A stretch of DNA of 64,000 bases from Okibacterium sp. HSC-33S16 (GCF_024171565.1 NZ_JALJZZ010000001.1:310001-374000); one strand, 5' to 3'. Counted from the first letter of the stretch, positions 1 through 9,294 are shown. Translations and numbers: made by a program. Notes: generated by a model from the letters alone, not told the origin.

Positions 1-588
1 GTGCTCAGCGACGCCGGCATGCCGACGGTCTCCGATCCCGGCTACCACCTCGTGGTTGCTGCGGTCGACGCCGGTGTTGCGGTCACCGTTATCCCCGGTC
101 CGAGCGCCGTGATCACGGCGCTCGCCGTATCCGGCCTTCCGACGGACAGGTTCAGCTTTGAGGGATTCCTCCCTCGAAAGCAGGGCGACCGCCTGGCCAC
201 CCTGGCCTCACTCGAACACGAGCGCCGGACGATGGTGTTCTTTGAATCTCCCAATCGGTTGGCGTCCTCTCTCGCGGACGTGGCATCCGTTCTGGGAAAC
301 GATCGTCGTACGGTTGTCTGCCGGGAGCTGACGAAGATGTTCGAAGAGGTCAAGCGGGGTACCGCAGCAGAACTGGCGGAGTGGGCGTCGGAGGGAGTGC
401 GCGGGGAGATCTGCATCGTCGTCGCCGGAGCTGAGAAACGCGAGTTCAGTTTGCAGGACGGTGTTGTCGAAGTGCTGGAGCGGGTAACGGCGGGGGAGCG
501 GTTGAAGGATGCCGCTGGCTCGGTTTCGGAGGCGACCGGGCTGAGCAAGCGCGAGCTGTACCAGGCCGCGCTTGCCGCGAAGAAGTAG
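1..588 (+). CDS. rsmI: 16S rRNA 2'-O-methyltransferase RsmI, C-terminal part
   Basis: This is the last 195 codons of RsmI, which 2'-O-methylates cytidine 1402 of 16S rRNA with S-adenosylmethionine. The family motifs are clear: LSDAGMPTVSDPG at the window edge, then VIPGPSAVITALAVSGLPTD and FEGFLPRK, followed by FFESPNRL and the CRELTKMFEEV segment. The frame is open to base 1 and about 70-80 residues of the usual roughly 275 are missing, so the GTG at base 1 is probably internal. The stop lies 57 bp before metG on the same strand. Confidence 0.93.
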   Translation: MLSDAGMPTVSDPGYHLVVAAVDAGVAVTVIPGPSAVITALAVSGLPTDRFSFEGFLPRKQGDRLATLASLEHERRTMVFFESPNRLASSLADVASVLGNDRRTVVCRELTKMFEEVKRGTAAELAEWASEGVRGEICIVVAGAEKREFSLQDGVVEVLERVTAGERLKDAAGSVSEATGLSKRELYQAALAAKK

Positions 589-645
589 CAGCGTCGTCTC
601 GTAACCGGGCGGGAGAGGTGCGGCGGCGGCCATAAGATTGACAGC

Positions 646-2226
646 ATGGCCAGCGGTAACTCTTTCTACATCACGACGCCCATCTTCTACGTGAACGATG
701 CGCCCCACATCGGGCACGCATACACGGAGGTGGCTGCTGACGTTGTTGCGCGCTGGCACCGGCAGGCCGGGGATGACACCTGGTCGCTCACCGGAACCGA
801 TGAGCACGGTGAAAAGATCCTGCGCACGGCAACGGCCAACGGTACGACCCCGAAGAAGTGGGCGGACAAGCTGGTGACCGAGGCGTGGAAACCGCTGCTC
901 GAGACCATCAACATCGCGAACGACGACTTCATCCGCACCACCGATGAGCGGCACGAGTCGAGCGTGCAGTTGTTCCTGCAGCGCCTCTACGACGACGGCT
1001 ACATCTACTCGGGCGAATATGAAGCGCTGTACTGCGTGGGCTGTGAAGAGTTCAAGCCGCAGTCGGAGATCGTAAACGGCACGGGGCCGTTTGAAGGCCA
1101 GAAGGTGTGCGCGATCCACTCCAAGCCGCTCGAGCTGCTCAAGGAGAAGAACTACTTCTTCCGGATGAGTGACTTCACCGAGCGCCTGCTCGCCCTCTAC
1201 GAGGAGCGTCCTGACTTCGTGCAGCCGGAATCGGCCCGCAATGAGGTCATCCAGTTCGTGCGGCAGGGGCTCAGCGACCTCTCGATCTCGAGGTCCAGCT
1301 TCGACTGGGGCGTCAAGGTGCCGTGGGACGACAGCCACGTCGTTTACGTCTGGTTCGACGCGCTGCTCAACTACATCACCGCGGTCGGCTATGGCCAGGA
1401 CGAATCGAACTTTGACCGGCGCTGGCCGGCCACGCACATTGTGGGCAAAGACATCCTCCGCTTCCACGCGGTCATCTGGCCCGCCATGCTCATGGCTGCC
1501 GGGCTCGAGGTGCCCAAGCAGGTCTTCGGCCACGGCTGGCTGCTCGTCGGCGGCGAGAAGATGTCGAAGTCGAAGCTCACGGGCATTGCGCCGACGGAGA
1601 TCACCGACACGTTCGGCTCTGACGCGTTCCGTTACTACTTCCTCCGCGCCATCGCCTTCGGCCAGGACGGCTCGTTCAGCTGGGAAGACCTGTCTGCGCG
1701 CTACCAGGCTGAACTGGCGAACGGCTTCGGCAACCTCGCCTCGCGGGTCATCGCGATGGTCACGAAGTACTTCGACGGAGTCGTTCCGGCTCCAGCCGAA
1801 TACACCGACGTGGACCTCGCTATCCAGGCGGTCGTGCAGAAGGCCGCGGAAGACGCCGACCGGTCGATCAACGCGCTTGCTATCCACGATGCGCTCGCGT
1901 CGATCTGGACGATTGTCGATGAGCTCAACGGGTACATCACCGATTCGGAGCCATGGGCCCTCGCCAAGGACCCGGCGAACGCCGCACGTCTGGGTACCGT
2001 GCTCTACACCGCGCTCGATGGGCTCCGTGCGCTCGCCGTGCTGCTCTCGCCCGTACTGCCGCAGGCCACCGACAAGCTGTGGGAAGCCCTGGGCGCGGCC
2101 GCGACCCTCGGTGCACTCGTCGACCAGCCCCTCCGCGAGGCCGGTCGGTTCGAGCAGCTGCCGGAGGGGAGCACCGTCTCCGCGCTGCAGGCTCTGTTCC
2201 CGCGCATCGAACCAGCCGTCGCCTGA
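646..2226 (+). CDS. metG: Methionyl-tRNA synthetase
   Basis: The 526-residue class I synthetase charges tRNA-Met in the cytoplasm. The ATP-binding HIGH motif is at residues 21-24 and KMSKS at about 305-309. A CxxC followed by a CxxH about 25 residues later, near residues 130-160, is a zinc-knuckle remnant in the connective peptide. The C-terminal tRNA-binding domain found in dimeric MetRS is absent, which fits the short form. No good ribosome-binding site precedes the ATG, but TAAGAT at 633-638 lies 7 nt upstream, so the mRNA may be leaderless. It sits between rsmI and tatD, a common actinobacterial order. Confidence 0.97.
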   Translation: MASGNSFYITTPIFYVNDAPHIGHAYTEVAADVVARWHRQAGDDTWSLTGTDEHGEKILRTATANGTTPKKWADKLVTEAWKPLLETINIANDDFIRTTDERHESSVQLFLQRLYDDGYIYSGEYEALYCVGCEEFKPQSEIVNGTGPFEGQKVCAIHSKPLELLKEKNYFFRMSDFTERLLALYEERPDFVQPESARNEVIQFVRQGLSDLSISRSSFDWGVKVPWDDSHVVYVWFDALLNYITAVGYGQDESNFDRRWPATHIVGKDILRFHAVIWPAMLMAAGLEVPKQVFGHGWLLVGGEKMSKSKLTGIAPTEITDTFGSDAFRYYFLRAIAFGQDGSFSWEDLSARYQAELANGFGNLASRVIAMVTKYFDGVVPAPAEYTDVDLAIQAVVQKAAEDADRSINALAIHDALASIWTIVDELNGYITDSEPWALAKDPANAARLGTVLYTALDGLRALAVLLSPVLPQATDKLWEALGAAATLGALVDQPLREAGRFEQLPEGSTVSALQALFPRIEPAVA

Positions 2227-2271
2227 CCGGCGTTTCGAATGCTCTCAGTCGCGGTGAGGTAGCGTCGAGAT

Positions 2272-3198
2272 ATGACTGAATCCGCCCACGTGCGCAAGCG
2301 CGACGCTGGGGAGCGCAAGGACATCAGCTTCCCTCCGCTGCCGGAGAGCCTCGCCGTCTCGGTCTACGACAACCACACGCACCTCGAAATCGCCGACGGT
2401 GACATCGCGCTCGATTACCGCGAGCACCTCGATCGAGCGTCGAGCGTCGGGGTTCGCGGAGTCGTGCAGGTCGGCACCGACGTTGCAACGTCGATCTGGA
2501 GCGCAGAGACGGCAGCAATCGAGCCGCGCATGCTCGCCGCCGTCGCCCTTCACCCCAACGAGGCACCGGATCTGGAACGGGCCGGCACCCTCGACGACGC
2601 GCTCGCCGTGATCGCTGAGCTCGCCACCCGCCCGCGGGTTCGTGCTATCGGCGAGACCGGGCTCGATTTCTTCCGCACGCAGGAAGACGGCCAGGCCGCC
2701 CAATACACGTCCTTTGAGGCGCACATCCAGATAGCGAAAGAGAACAACCTCGCCCTGCAGATCCACGACCGCGACGCCCACGCCGAGGTGATCGCTACGC
2801 TGAAGCGCGTCGGCGCCCCCGAGCGCACCGTCTTCCACTGCTTCTCCGGTGACCGTGAACTTGCCGAGATCTGCACCGAGAACGGCTGGTACATGTCGTT
2901 CGCGGGGACGTCGACGTTCAAGAACGCAGCCAACCTGCGGGAAGCCCTCGCCGTCGCACCGCGCAGCCTGCTGCTCATCGAGACCGACGCCCCGTACCTC
3001 ACCCCCATGCCGTATCGCGGCCGACCCAACGCGCCCTACCTGATCCCGCACACGCTGCGGTCGATGGCCGCGACGCTCAACACCGACCCGTCAATGCTGG
3101 CGGCCCAGATTTCGTCGAACACCGAGTACGTGTACGGCCACTGGGACGACGAGCCCGTCGTCTCCCCACCAAACCCCTATGAGGATGTACGCGCATGA
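2272..3198 (+). CDS. tatD: TatD family metal-dependent DNase
   Basis: The 308-residue protein is a TIM-barrel hydrolase of the TatD family, thought to act as a 3'-5' exonuclease in DNA repair. The first metal-binding HxH is at residues 35-37 (NHTH). GETGLDFF, a downstream HDRDAH, HCFSGD and ETDAPYL supply the remaining ligands. It has about 25 extra N-terminal residues compared with many TatD proteins. TAGCGT at 2260-2265 is 6 nt before the ATG, suggesting leaderless initiation. Its stop overlaps the rsmA start by 4 bp, so the two are translationally coupled. Confidence 0.93.
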   Translation: MTESAHVRKRDAGERKDISFPPLPESLAVSVYDNHTHLEIADGDIALDYREHLDRASSVGVRGVVQVGTDVATSIWSAETAAIEPRMLAAVALHPNEAPDLERAGTLDDALAVIAELATRPRVRAIGETGLDFFRTQEDGQAAQYTSFEAHIQIAKENNLALQIHDRDAHAEVIATLKRVGAPERTVFHCFSGDRELAEICTENGWYMSFAGTSTFKNAANLREALAVAPRSLLLIETDAPYLTPMPYRGRPNAPYLIPHTLRSMAATLNTDPSMLAAQISSNTEYVYGHWDDEPVVSPPNPYEDVRA

Positions 3199-4061
3199 CG
3201 CTTCTTGGCCCCGCCGAGATCCGCGACCTCGCTGAACTGCTGAACGTCCAGCCGACCAAGAAGCTTGGACAGAACTTCGTCGTCGACGCCAACACGGTGC
3301 GCCGCATCGTGAAGGTCGCCAAAGTCGCCGCCGGCGAACAGGTCGTCGAAGTCGGCCCCGGCCTGGGGTCGCTGACCCTCGGACTGCTTGAGGTCGGTGC
3401 GAGCGTCGTTGCGGTCGAGATCGACACCCGGCTGGCCGAGCAGTTGCCCCGTACCGTGTCGCTGCTGCAGCCGGATGCCGACCTGACCGTGGTCACGGCC
3501 GATGCGCTCCGCATCACCGAACTGCCCGGCGATCCCACTCGGCTGGTCGCGAACCTGCCCTACAACGTCTCGGTCCCTGTGCTGCTGCACCTGCTCGAAA
3601 ACTTCTCCTCGTTGTCAGCGGGCGTTGTGATGGTGCAGGCCGAGGTCGGTCACCGCCTCGCCGCCGAACCGGGTTCGAAGGTGTACGGAAGCCCCAGCGT
3701 GAAGGCTGCATGGTACGGAGCATGGCGAACAGCCGGCAATGTGTCGCGCCAGGTGTTCTGGCCGGTTCCGAACGTCGACAGTGTACTTGTGGCCTTCGAA
3801 CGGCGAACGGATGCCCTGGGTACGGAAGATGAGCGGCTGACGACGTTCCGCCTCGTCGACGCGGCGTTCCAGCAGCGGCGCAAGATGCTGCGCCAGTCGC
3901 TCGGACAGATCCTCGGCGGATCGCAAGCGGCGACGGATGCCATGGTGGCCGCCGGTATCGCACCGACGGCACGCGGTGAAGAGCTGACGGTACATGACTT
4001 CCTCGCGATCGCGAGGAAAATCGGGAACGTGACCGAGGCATCCGCTCATGACGATCTCTGA
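3195..4061 (+). CDS. rsmA: 16S rRNA dimethyladenosine transferase RsmA/KsgA
   Basis: The 288-residue enzyme dimethylates two adjacent adenosines near the 3' end of 16S rRNA during 30S maturation. The SAM-binding motif VEVGPGLGSLT is near residues 50-60 and the catalytic NLPY motif near 120-123. LGQNFVVDANTVRRIV at the N terminus is typical of the family. The start ATG overlaps the tatD stop. The end overlaps the next gene by 14 bp, so tatD, rsmA and the DUF4287-type gene form one transcription unit. Confidence 0.95.
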   Translation: MTLLGPAEIRDLAELLNVQPTKKLGQNFVVDANTVRRIVKVAKVAAGEQVVEVGPGLGSLTLGLLEVGASVVAVEIDTRLAEQLPRTVSLLQPDADLTVVTADALRITELPGDPTRLVANLPYNVSVPVLLHLLENFSSLSAGVVMVQAEVGHRLAAEPGSKVYGSPSVKAAWYGAWRTAGNVSRQVFWPVPNVDSVLVAFERRTDALGTEDERLTTFRLVDAAFQQRRKMLRQSLGQILGGSQAATDAMVAAGIAPTARGEELTVHDFLAIARKIGNVTEASAHDDL

Positions 4062-4572
4062 ACAGACGTCAAGCGTGAACGACGAAGCGGTACTTCGAGC
4101 GACCGGACGAACCCGCAGCACCTGGCATGAACTCCTCAGCACCGCGGGTGCTCACGACTGGAACCATTTCGATACGGCCGCGTGGCTGGTGCGTGAACAC
4201 GGCGTTGACGGCTGGTGGGCGCAGGGCATCAGCGTCGGCTACGAAAAGCAGACCGCGCGGCGTAAGCCCGGGCAGCGCGCCGACGGGAGGTTCGAGGTGA
4301 CGGTGAGCCGTCGGGTTCCGCTCGACCAGCAGGAAGCGCTGCACGCGGTCATCGCACGGGTGGGGAACGAAATCGGTGCTGATCCCACCTCGACCCGGGC
4401 GAAGACCAAGTACGTCACAGCGAAGTGGAAGCGCGAGGGGGGAGTGATCACGGCGCGCGTCGCCCCGAGCGAGAACGGGAAATCACCGATCGCCCTGGCG
4501 ATGACCGTCGCATCCGACACCGACCTGCCCGCCGCAAAGGCCCTTCTGACGAGCTGGCTGCCCGAAGCCTGA
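4048..4572 (+). CDS. DUF4287-type conserved protein
   Basis: The 174-residue soluble protein has an N-terminal segment (about residues 15-85) with features of DUF4287 proteins: TGRTRSTWHELL, AAWLVREHGVDGWWAQGISVGYE and RKPGQRADGRFEV. The C-terminal half resembles a small SRPBCC-like fold, but that is inference. No catalytic motif is evident. It begins inside the 3' end of rsmA, 14 bp before the rsmA stop, which implies cotranscription. Its function is unknown. Confidence 0.75.
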   Translation: MTISEQTSSVNDEAVLRATGRTRSTWHELLSTAGAHDWNHFDTAAWLVREHGVDGWWAQGISVGYEKQTARRKPGQRADGRFEVTVSRRVPLDQQEALHAVIARVGNEIGADPTSTRAKTKYVTAKWKREGGVITARVAPSENGKSPIALAMTVASDTDLPAAKALLTSWLPEA

Positions 4573-4611
4573 CGTTCGTGGGGCGTGAACTCGAGGGATT
4601 AGGTTGGAATC

Positions 4612-5550
4612 ATGACGGAACCGGTAGGCCTGCACTTCGCTCACGCCAGGGCACCGGGAAAGATCAACGTCTTCCTCAAAGTCGGGCAGTTGCAGAGCGA
4701 CGGTTATCACGAGCTCGCGACGGCGTTCCAGGCCGTCTCGCTCTATGAGGACGTTCGTGCCTACCCGGCCGCTGACTTCTCCGTCTCCTTCTCCGGGAGT
4801 ATCGACACCACAGCGCTGGTCACCGACGGGTCGAACCTGGCCATCAAAGCGGCTCGTCTTCTCGCTAAAAAGACCGGCTATCGCGGCGGGGTGCGCCTCG
4901 AAATCGAGAAGAACGTGCCCATCGCGGGCGGGATGGGTGGCGGGTCCGCAGACGCGGCGGCAACGCTCGTGGCCTGTGATGCTCTCTGGGGCACGGCGGC
5001 ATCCCGCGACGAGCTGGTGTCTCTCGCCGCCCAGCTCGGAGCCGACGTGCCGTTCGCTCTCTCCGGCGGAACCGCGATCGGAACCGGACGCGGCGACCAG
5101 CTCAGCCCGGCCCTCGCCAAGGGACGATTCCACTGGGTTCTCGCGATCGCCGAGTTCGGCATGTCGACACCCGAGGTGTACTCGGCGCTTGACCGGCACC
5201 GCGAGAAGCACGCGCAGGACATTTACCCGGCCACTCTGCAGCCGGTCGTCGACACCGAGGTCCTGCAGGCTCTCCGTGCCGGCGATGCCCGGCAGCTCGC
5301 GGAAGCGCTGCACAATGACCTGCAGGCGCCCGCCCTGGGGCTTGCCCCTGGCCTGGGTCGAATCCTCGAGCTCGGTGAGCAAATGGGTGCACTGGCCGGG
5401 ATCGTCTCCGGGTCAGGACCGACCCTCGCGTTCCTCGTGCCCGACGCCGACAGCGCCCTTGAACTGCAGGTCGCGTTGAGCGCGTCCCGGTTGACTGCCC
5501 TGCGCGTGACCGGGCCGGTCCACGGGGCACGGCTCGTTCAGGAGTGGTGA
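4612..5550 (+). CDS. ispE: 4-diphosphocytidyl-2-C-methyl-D-erythritol kinase
   Basis: IspE phosphorylates CDP-methylerythritol in the MEP pathway to isoprenoid precursors. The 312-residue GHMP kinase shows the N-terminal [10 protein letters not shown], with the conserved Lys at residue 17, and the ATP loop [16 protein letters not shown] near residues 103-118. [11 protein letters not shown] carries the catalytic Asp near residue 145. A late GSGPTLAFL matches the third GHMP motif. TAGGTT at 4600-4605 lies 6 nt before the ATG, consistent with a leaderless transcript independent of the preceding gene. Confidence 0.95.
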   Translation: MTEPVGLHFAHARAPGKINVFLKVGQLQSDGYHELATAFQAVSLYEDVRAYPAADFSVSFSGSIDTTALVTDGSNLAIKAARLLAKKTGYRGGVRLEIEKNVPIAGGMGGGSADAAATLVACDALWGTAASRDELVSLAAQLGADVPFALSGGTAIGTGRGDQLSPALAKGRFHWVLAIAEFGMSTPEVYSALDRHREKHAQDIYPATLQPVVDTEVLQALRAGDARQLAEALHNDLQAPALGLAPGLGRILELGEQMGALAGIVSGSGPTLAFLVPDADSALELQVALSASRLTALRVTGPVHGARLVQEW

Positions 5551-5582
5551 GCACCAGCCTCCCGGGCGCATAGTCTTAAACC

Positions 5583-7397
5583 GTGGCCCATCTACTCGGA
5601 GCTGAACAGCTCCACCTTGAATACCCGACGCGTGTGATCTTCGACTCCGTGACCGCCGGGGTGAACGAAGGAGACAGGATCGGCGTCGTCGGCCGCAACG
5701 GTGACGGCAAGTCGACCCTGCTGTCCCTCCTTGCCGGTCGTCTTGAACCCGATGGTGGCCGGGTGACGCGCCGCCGTGGAATTACCGTTGGCGTCCTCGA
5801 CCAGAGGGATGAGCAGCCGGATGACCTGACTGTCTCGGCCGCCATCGTCGGAACCACCGAAGAGCACGAGTGGGCGGGTTCCGCACGCGTCCGCGATGTC
5901 ATTGCCGGGCTCGTGCAGGACATCCCATGGCACGCCACCATTGGTTCCCTGTCCGGCGGCCAGCGTCGCCGGGTCGCCCTGGCAGCCCTGCTGGTCGGTG
6001 ACTGGGACGTCATTTTCCTCGACGAGCCGACCAACCACCTCGACGTTGAGGGAATCGCCTGGTTGGCCGGCCACCTCAAGAAGCGGTGGGCGTCGAACGC
6101 CGGTGGACTCATCGTCGTCACACACGACCGGTGGTTCCTCGACGAGGTCTGCACGGCAACGTGGGAAGTTCACGACCAAATCATCGAGCCGTTCGAAGGC
6201 GGATACGCCGCGTACATCCTCCAGCGCGTCGAACGCGACCGGATGGCTGCGGCAAGTGAGGCGCGTCGACAGAACCTGATGCGCAAGGAGCTCGCCTGGC
6301 TCCGCCGCGGCGCCCCCGCACGCACGACCAAGCCCAAGTTCCGGATGGACGCTGCGTTTGAACTCATTGCCAATGAGCCGCCGCCCCGCAACACCGTCGC
6401 ACTGACCCAACTGGCCACCTCCCGCCTCGGCAAGGACGTCGTCGACCTGTTGGACGCGGGAGTCGTCTACCCGGATCCCGAGTCGGACACCGGGTTCAAG
6501 ACGGTACTCAAGGATGTTGAGTGGCGGATCGCCCCGGGGGAGCGCACCGGAATTCTTGGCGTTAACGGTGCGGGTAAGTCCACCCTGTTGGGCCTGGTTA
6601 CCGGAGACGTCACCCCGACCTCCGGGAAGGTGAAGCGGGGAAAGACTGTCAGGATCGCAAGCCTGACCCAACAACTCGATGAGCTGAAGGAGATCGAGCA
6701 CGAACGGGTCTCCACCGTCGTTGGTATGCAGAAAGCGGCATATGTCGCCGGTGACAAAGAGCTCACGCCAGGTCAATTGCTCGAACGACTGGGCTTCACC
6801 AGCGCTCAACTGTCCACTCCGGTAAAGGATTTGTCGGGCGGACAACGCCGTCGGCTTCAGCTTCTGTTGATTCTTCTCGACGAGCCGAACGTCCTCATCC
6901 TCGATGAGCCCACCAATGACCTGGACACCGACATGCTCGCGGCGATCGAGGATCTCCTTGACTCCTGGCCAGGAACGCTGCTCGTCGTCTCGCACGACCG
7001 GTACCTCCTGGAGCGCGTCACCGATCAGCAGTACGCAGTGCTCAACGGACACCTGCGACACCTGCCCGGTGGGGTGGACGAATATCTCGCGCTGCGGTCG
7101 GGGCAGGAGGTTGCTCCACTCATTGCACCGCTCGCCGGCGACGTGGCGTCCGGACAGGTTAAGGCGGCGAAGCTCGGCGGAGCGGACCTCCGTAACGCTC
7201 AGAAGGAGATCGCTTCCATCGAGCGCAAGATTGAGAAAGCACGCCACAAGGTGGCAACGACGCACGAGTTGTTGGCTAACGCCGACCAGAGCGACTATGT
7301 CGGGCTAGGCGAACTGACGGCGACGGTAACCGAAATGGAATCCACCATCGCTGATCTCGAAACACGCTGGCTCGAGCTCTCAGAATTGCTCGAGTAG
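5583..7397 (+). CDS. ABC-F family ATPase
   Basis: The 604-residue protein has two ABC domains and no membrane segments, as in ABC-F translation factors that act on ribosomes. Walker A motifs are at about 37-45 (GRNGDGKST) and 327-335 (GVNGAGKST). LSGGQRRR signatures are near 123 and 418, and FLDEPTNHLD and ILDEPTNDLD supply Walker B. The linker between the domains is charged. The last 60 residues are a predicted coiled coil, as in Uup-like members. The GTG start lacks a Shine-Dalgarno, but TAGTCT at 5571-5576 is 6 nt upstream. Whether it is a resistance or housekeeping ABC-F cannot be told from sequence. Confidence 0.9.
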   Translation: MAHLLGAEQLHLEYPTRVIFDSVTAGVNEGDRIGVVGRNGDGKSTLLSLLAGRLEPDGGRVTRRRGITVGVLDQRDEQPDDLTVSAAIVGTTEEHEWAGSARVRDVIAGLVQDIPWHATIGSLSGGQRRRVALAALLVGDWDVIFLDEPTNHLDVEGIAWLAGHLKKRWASNAGGLIVVTHDRWFLDEVCTATWEVHDQIIEPFEGGYAAYILQRVERDRMAAASEARRQNLMRKELAWLRRGAPARTTKPKFRMDAAFELIANEPPPRNTVALTQLATSRLGKDVVDLLDAGVVYPDPESDTGFKTVLKDVEWRIAPGERTGILGVNGAGKSTLLGLVTGDVTPTSGKVKRGKTVRIASLTQQLDELKEIEHERVSTVVGMQKAAYVAGDKELTPGQLLERLGFTSAQLSTPVKDLSGGQRRRLQLLLILLDEPNVLILDEPTNDLDTDMLAAIEDLLDSWPGTLLVVSHDRYLLERVTDQQYAVLNGHLRHLPGGVDEYLALRSGQEVAPLIAPLAGDVASGQVKAAKLGGADLRNAQKEIASIERKIEKARHKVATTHELLANADQSDYVGLGELTATVTEMESTIADLETRWLELSELLE

Positions 7398-7507
7398 TCG
7401 CCTTCTGACTGGGCTGTGCGCTTGGCTTCGGTGGAAACACCGGAGCCAAGTGGTCGCCTCCATGCCCGCAAGTGGCTCTGCCCGCTGATCAGTCGTGTGC
7501 ACAATGC

Positions 7508-7566
7508 AAAAAAACACCGGCCCCGCCGGACAACCATTTCTGGTCGGTCCGTGCGGGGCCGGTGTT
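7508..7566 (-). terminator. Intrinsic terminator of the cold-shock gene
   Basis: A perfect 14-bp stem (7513-7526 with 7553-7566) lies downstream of csp on the minus strand. On that strand it is followed by a run of Us, seen as A at 7508-7514 on the plus strand. It lies 47 bp past the csp stop. It also separates csp from the convergent ABC-F gene, for which it would be a weaker terminator. Confidence 0.85.
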
Positions 7567-7612
7567 CAAATAATTACAGCGAAAGCCGAAGCCACCAGAG
7601 TAATAGTTTTAG

Positions 7613-7816
7613 TTACAGCGGGCGGATGTTCTCAGCCTGCAGGCCCTTGGGGCCCGTTGCGGTTTCGAATTCAACCTTCTGGTTCTCTTCGAGCGTGCGG
7701 AAGCCGCTGGAAGCGATGGCCGAGAAGTGAGCGAAAACGTCGGCGCTTCCGTCATCGGGAGCGATGAATCCGAAGCCTTTTTCTGCGTTAAACCACTTGA
7801 CGGTTCCTGTTGCCAT
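7613..7816 (-). CDS. Cold-shock protein (CspA family)
   Basis: The 67-residue single OB-fold RNA chaperone binds single-stranded nucleic acid and prevents secondary structure in mRNA. RNP1 (KGFGFI) is at residues 13-18 and RNP2 (VFAHF) at about 27-31. The [15 protein letters not shown] terminus is diagnostic. A strong AAGGAG lies 8 nt before the ATG on the minus strand. The upstream leader contains two stable hairpins, listed separately. Divergent to it is a fatty acid desaturase, so the pair looks like a cold-adaptation locus. Expression may be induced by cold through the leader, which is inference. Confidence 0.97.
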   Translation of the reverse strand: MATGTVKWFNAEKGFGFIAPDDGSADVFAHFSAIASSGFRTLEENQKVEFETATGPKGLQAENIRPL

Positions 7817-7841
7817 GATGATCTCCTTAGGAGTCTTGCGT

Positions 7842-7927
7842 GGATGTCGACTGTCGACATCCCAAAGTGCGGCGTACCTGTCCGCTCCTACAAGAAACGG
7901 CGGCTCTTCAGATGAAGGAACCGCCGT
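7842..7927 (-). promoter_or_regulatory. Structured leader upstream of csp (two hairpins)
   Basis: Reading the minus strand towards csp, the first hairpin has 7-bp outer arms (7921-7927 with 7897-7903). An inner CTTC/GAAG stem follows, and then a short U-rich stretch, so it resembles an attenuator. The second is a perfect 9-bp stem (7854-7862 with 7842-7850) with a 3-nt loop, ending 25 nt before the start codon. Long structured leaders are known for cold-shock mRNAs. A role in temperature sensing or attenuation here is inferred. Confidence 0.5.
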
Positions 7928-8146
7928 AAATCAATCACTGCGTAACACTACTACTGCGGTTACAACCGTAGCCCAGAGGTCCGCTCAAAGCAAGGCCGAG
8001 TTTCGAGACACTGTGTATATGCCGAAATACGAGTCATTTTCCACTAATGGAATGGACTCTCCCGTAGTCTCGGACCATCCTGGGCATATGCCCGATTTTC
8101 AACTCTCACGGCTGGGAAGTCGAGCTTAACCCTTTTTGGAGGTGCC
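7928..8146. other. Divergent intergenic region, csp / desaturase
   Basis: With the csp leader this forms a 330-bp gap. It should hold the csp promoter (minus strand) and the desaturase promoter (plus strand). A 12-bp perfect palindrome GGGCATATGCCC is at 8082-8093, about 54 bp before the desaturase start, and could be a regulator site. No open frame with a ribosome-binding site is visible. Confidence 0.5.
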
Positions 8147-9241
8147 TTGACTGTTACAGCAACACTGGGCCCTGTTCGTAAAACATCTGCACGCCTCACC
8201 GGGCTGGAAAACCCGACAAATACTTTCTCCTCTCTGCTGAAGACTGTCCGCGAGGCCGGGCTGCTGCAGCGCCGCCGAGGGTTCTACCTCGCAACTCTCG
8301 CGGTCCTGACCGTGGCCCTGGTGGGCCTCGGCGTCGGGTTCGTCTTGCTGGGCGATTCCTGGTTCCAGTTGCTGATCGCAGCCGGTCTGGGGATCATCTT
8401 CACGCAGTTCGCCTTCGTCGCCCACGAGGCATCACATCGCCAGGTGTTCGAGTCCGGACCCGCAAACGACCGTCTGGGTCGCATCCTCGCCGACGCTGTC
8501 GTCGGCATCAGCTACGCCTGGTGGATGACCAAGCACACGCGGCACCACGCCAACCCCAACACGGTCGGTAAGGACCCGGATATCGAGATCGACACGATCT
8601 CCTTCATCGAAGAGGATGCGGCAACGGCCAAGGGGCTGCGTGGCTTCATTACCCGGCGGCAGGGTTATCTCTTCTTTCCGCTGCTGACGCTCGAAGGCCT
8701 CAATCTCCACTTCCGTTCCATCGTGACGCTTTTCACCGCCGAGAAGGTCGACAAGCGCTGGTTGGAACTGACGCTCATTGCGCTCCGGCTTGGTATCTAC
8801 CTCGCGATCCTCTTCACGTTCCTCCCGCTCGGAATGGCGTTTGCCTTCCTCGGCGTGCAAATGGCTGTCTTCGGCGTCTACATGGGAGCGTCATTCGCTC
8901 CGAACCACAAGGGAATGCCTTTGATTCAGGAAGGCGCGAAGATTGACTTCCTCTCCAAGCAGGTTCTCACCTCGCGAAACATCCGCGGCTTGGGCATGAG
9001 CTACTTCATGGGTGGACTTAACTACCAGATCGAGCACCACCTGTTCCCCAGCATGCCGAGGCCGCACCTCAAGCACGCACGAGAGATCGTCGTTGAGCAC
9101 TGCAAGACGCTCGGCATTCCGTACACCGAGACAACGCTGGTCAATTCCTACGCGATCGTCATTGACTACCTCAACCGTGTCGGTTTGTCCGCGCGCGACC
9201 CGTTCGATTGCCCCATGGTGAATCAGTTCCGTCGCCCGTAA
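8147..9241 (+). CDS. Membrane fatty acid desaturase
   Basis: The 364-residue integral membrane di-iron enzyme introduces a double bond into acyl chains. The three histidine boxes are visible: HEASHR from residue 93, HTRHH from residue 130 and QIEHHLFP with the paired His at 297-298. Hydrophobic segments fall at about 48-90 and 205-250. The start is TTG, chosen because GGAGGT (8138-8143) is 3 nt upstream and no in-frame ATG or GTG gives a full N terminus. Desaturases of this class maintain membrane fluidity in the cold, which fits the neighbouring csp. Regiospecificity cannot be assigned. Confidence 0.92.
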   Translation: MTVTATLGPVRKTSARLTGLENPTNTFSSLLKTVREAGLLQRRRGFYLATLAVLTVALVGLGVGFVLLGDSWFQLLIAAGLGIIFTQFAFVAHEASHRQVFESGPANDRLGRILADAVVGISYAWWMTKHTRHHANPNTVGKDPDIEIDTISFIEEDAATAKGLRGFITRRQGYLFFPLLTLEGLNLHFRSIVTLFTAEKVDKRWLELTLIALRLGIYLAILFTFLPLGMAFAFLGVQMAVFGVYMGASFAPNHKGMPLIQEGAKIDFLSKQVLTSRNIRGLGMSYFMGGLNYQIEHHLFPSMPRPHLKHAREIVVEHCKTLGIPYTETTLVNSYAIVIDYLNRVGLSARDPFDCPMVNQFRRP

Positions 9242-9259
9242 GCGCCGCTGAACCAAAAG

Positions 9260-9294
9260 ATACCCCCGCGGACCAAATAGGTTCGCGGGGGTAT
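9260..9294 (+). terminator. Terminator after the desaturase gene
   Basis: A 15-bp stem (9260-9274 with 9280-9294, one G-U pair) with a 5-nt loop begins 18 bp past the desaturase stop. It is followed by a T-rich stretch (TTGCTCTATCTCT). The arms begin and end with A/U runs, so it could work in both directions. Confidence 0.8.

Noticed and set aside
208-1887. A 559-codon minus-strand open frame across rsmI and metG
   Set aside because: It is the antisense shadow of two conserved genes, with Arg/Val/Asp-rich random composition. Similar long shadows exist opposite the ABC-F gene (5592-7265) and mfd (45051-47501).
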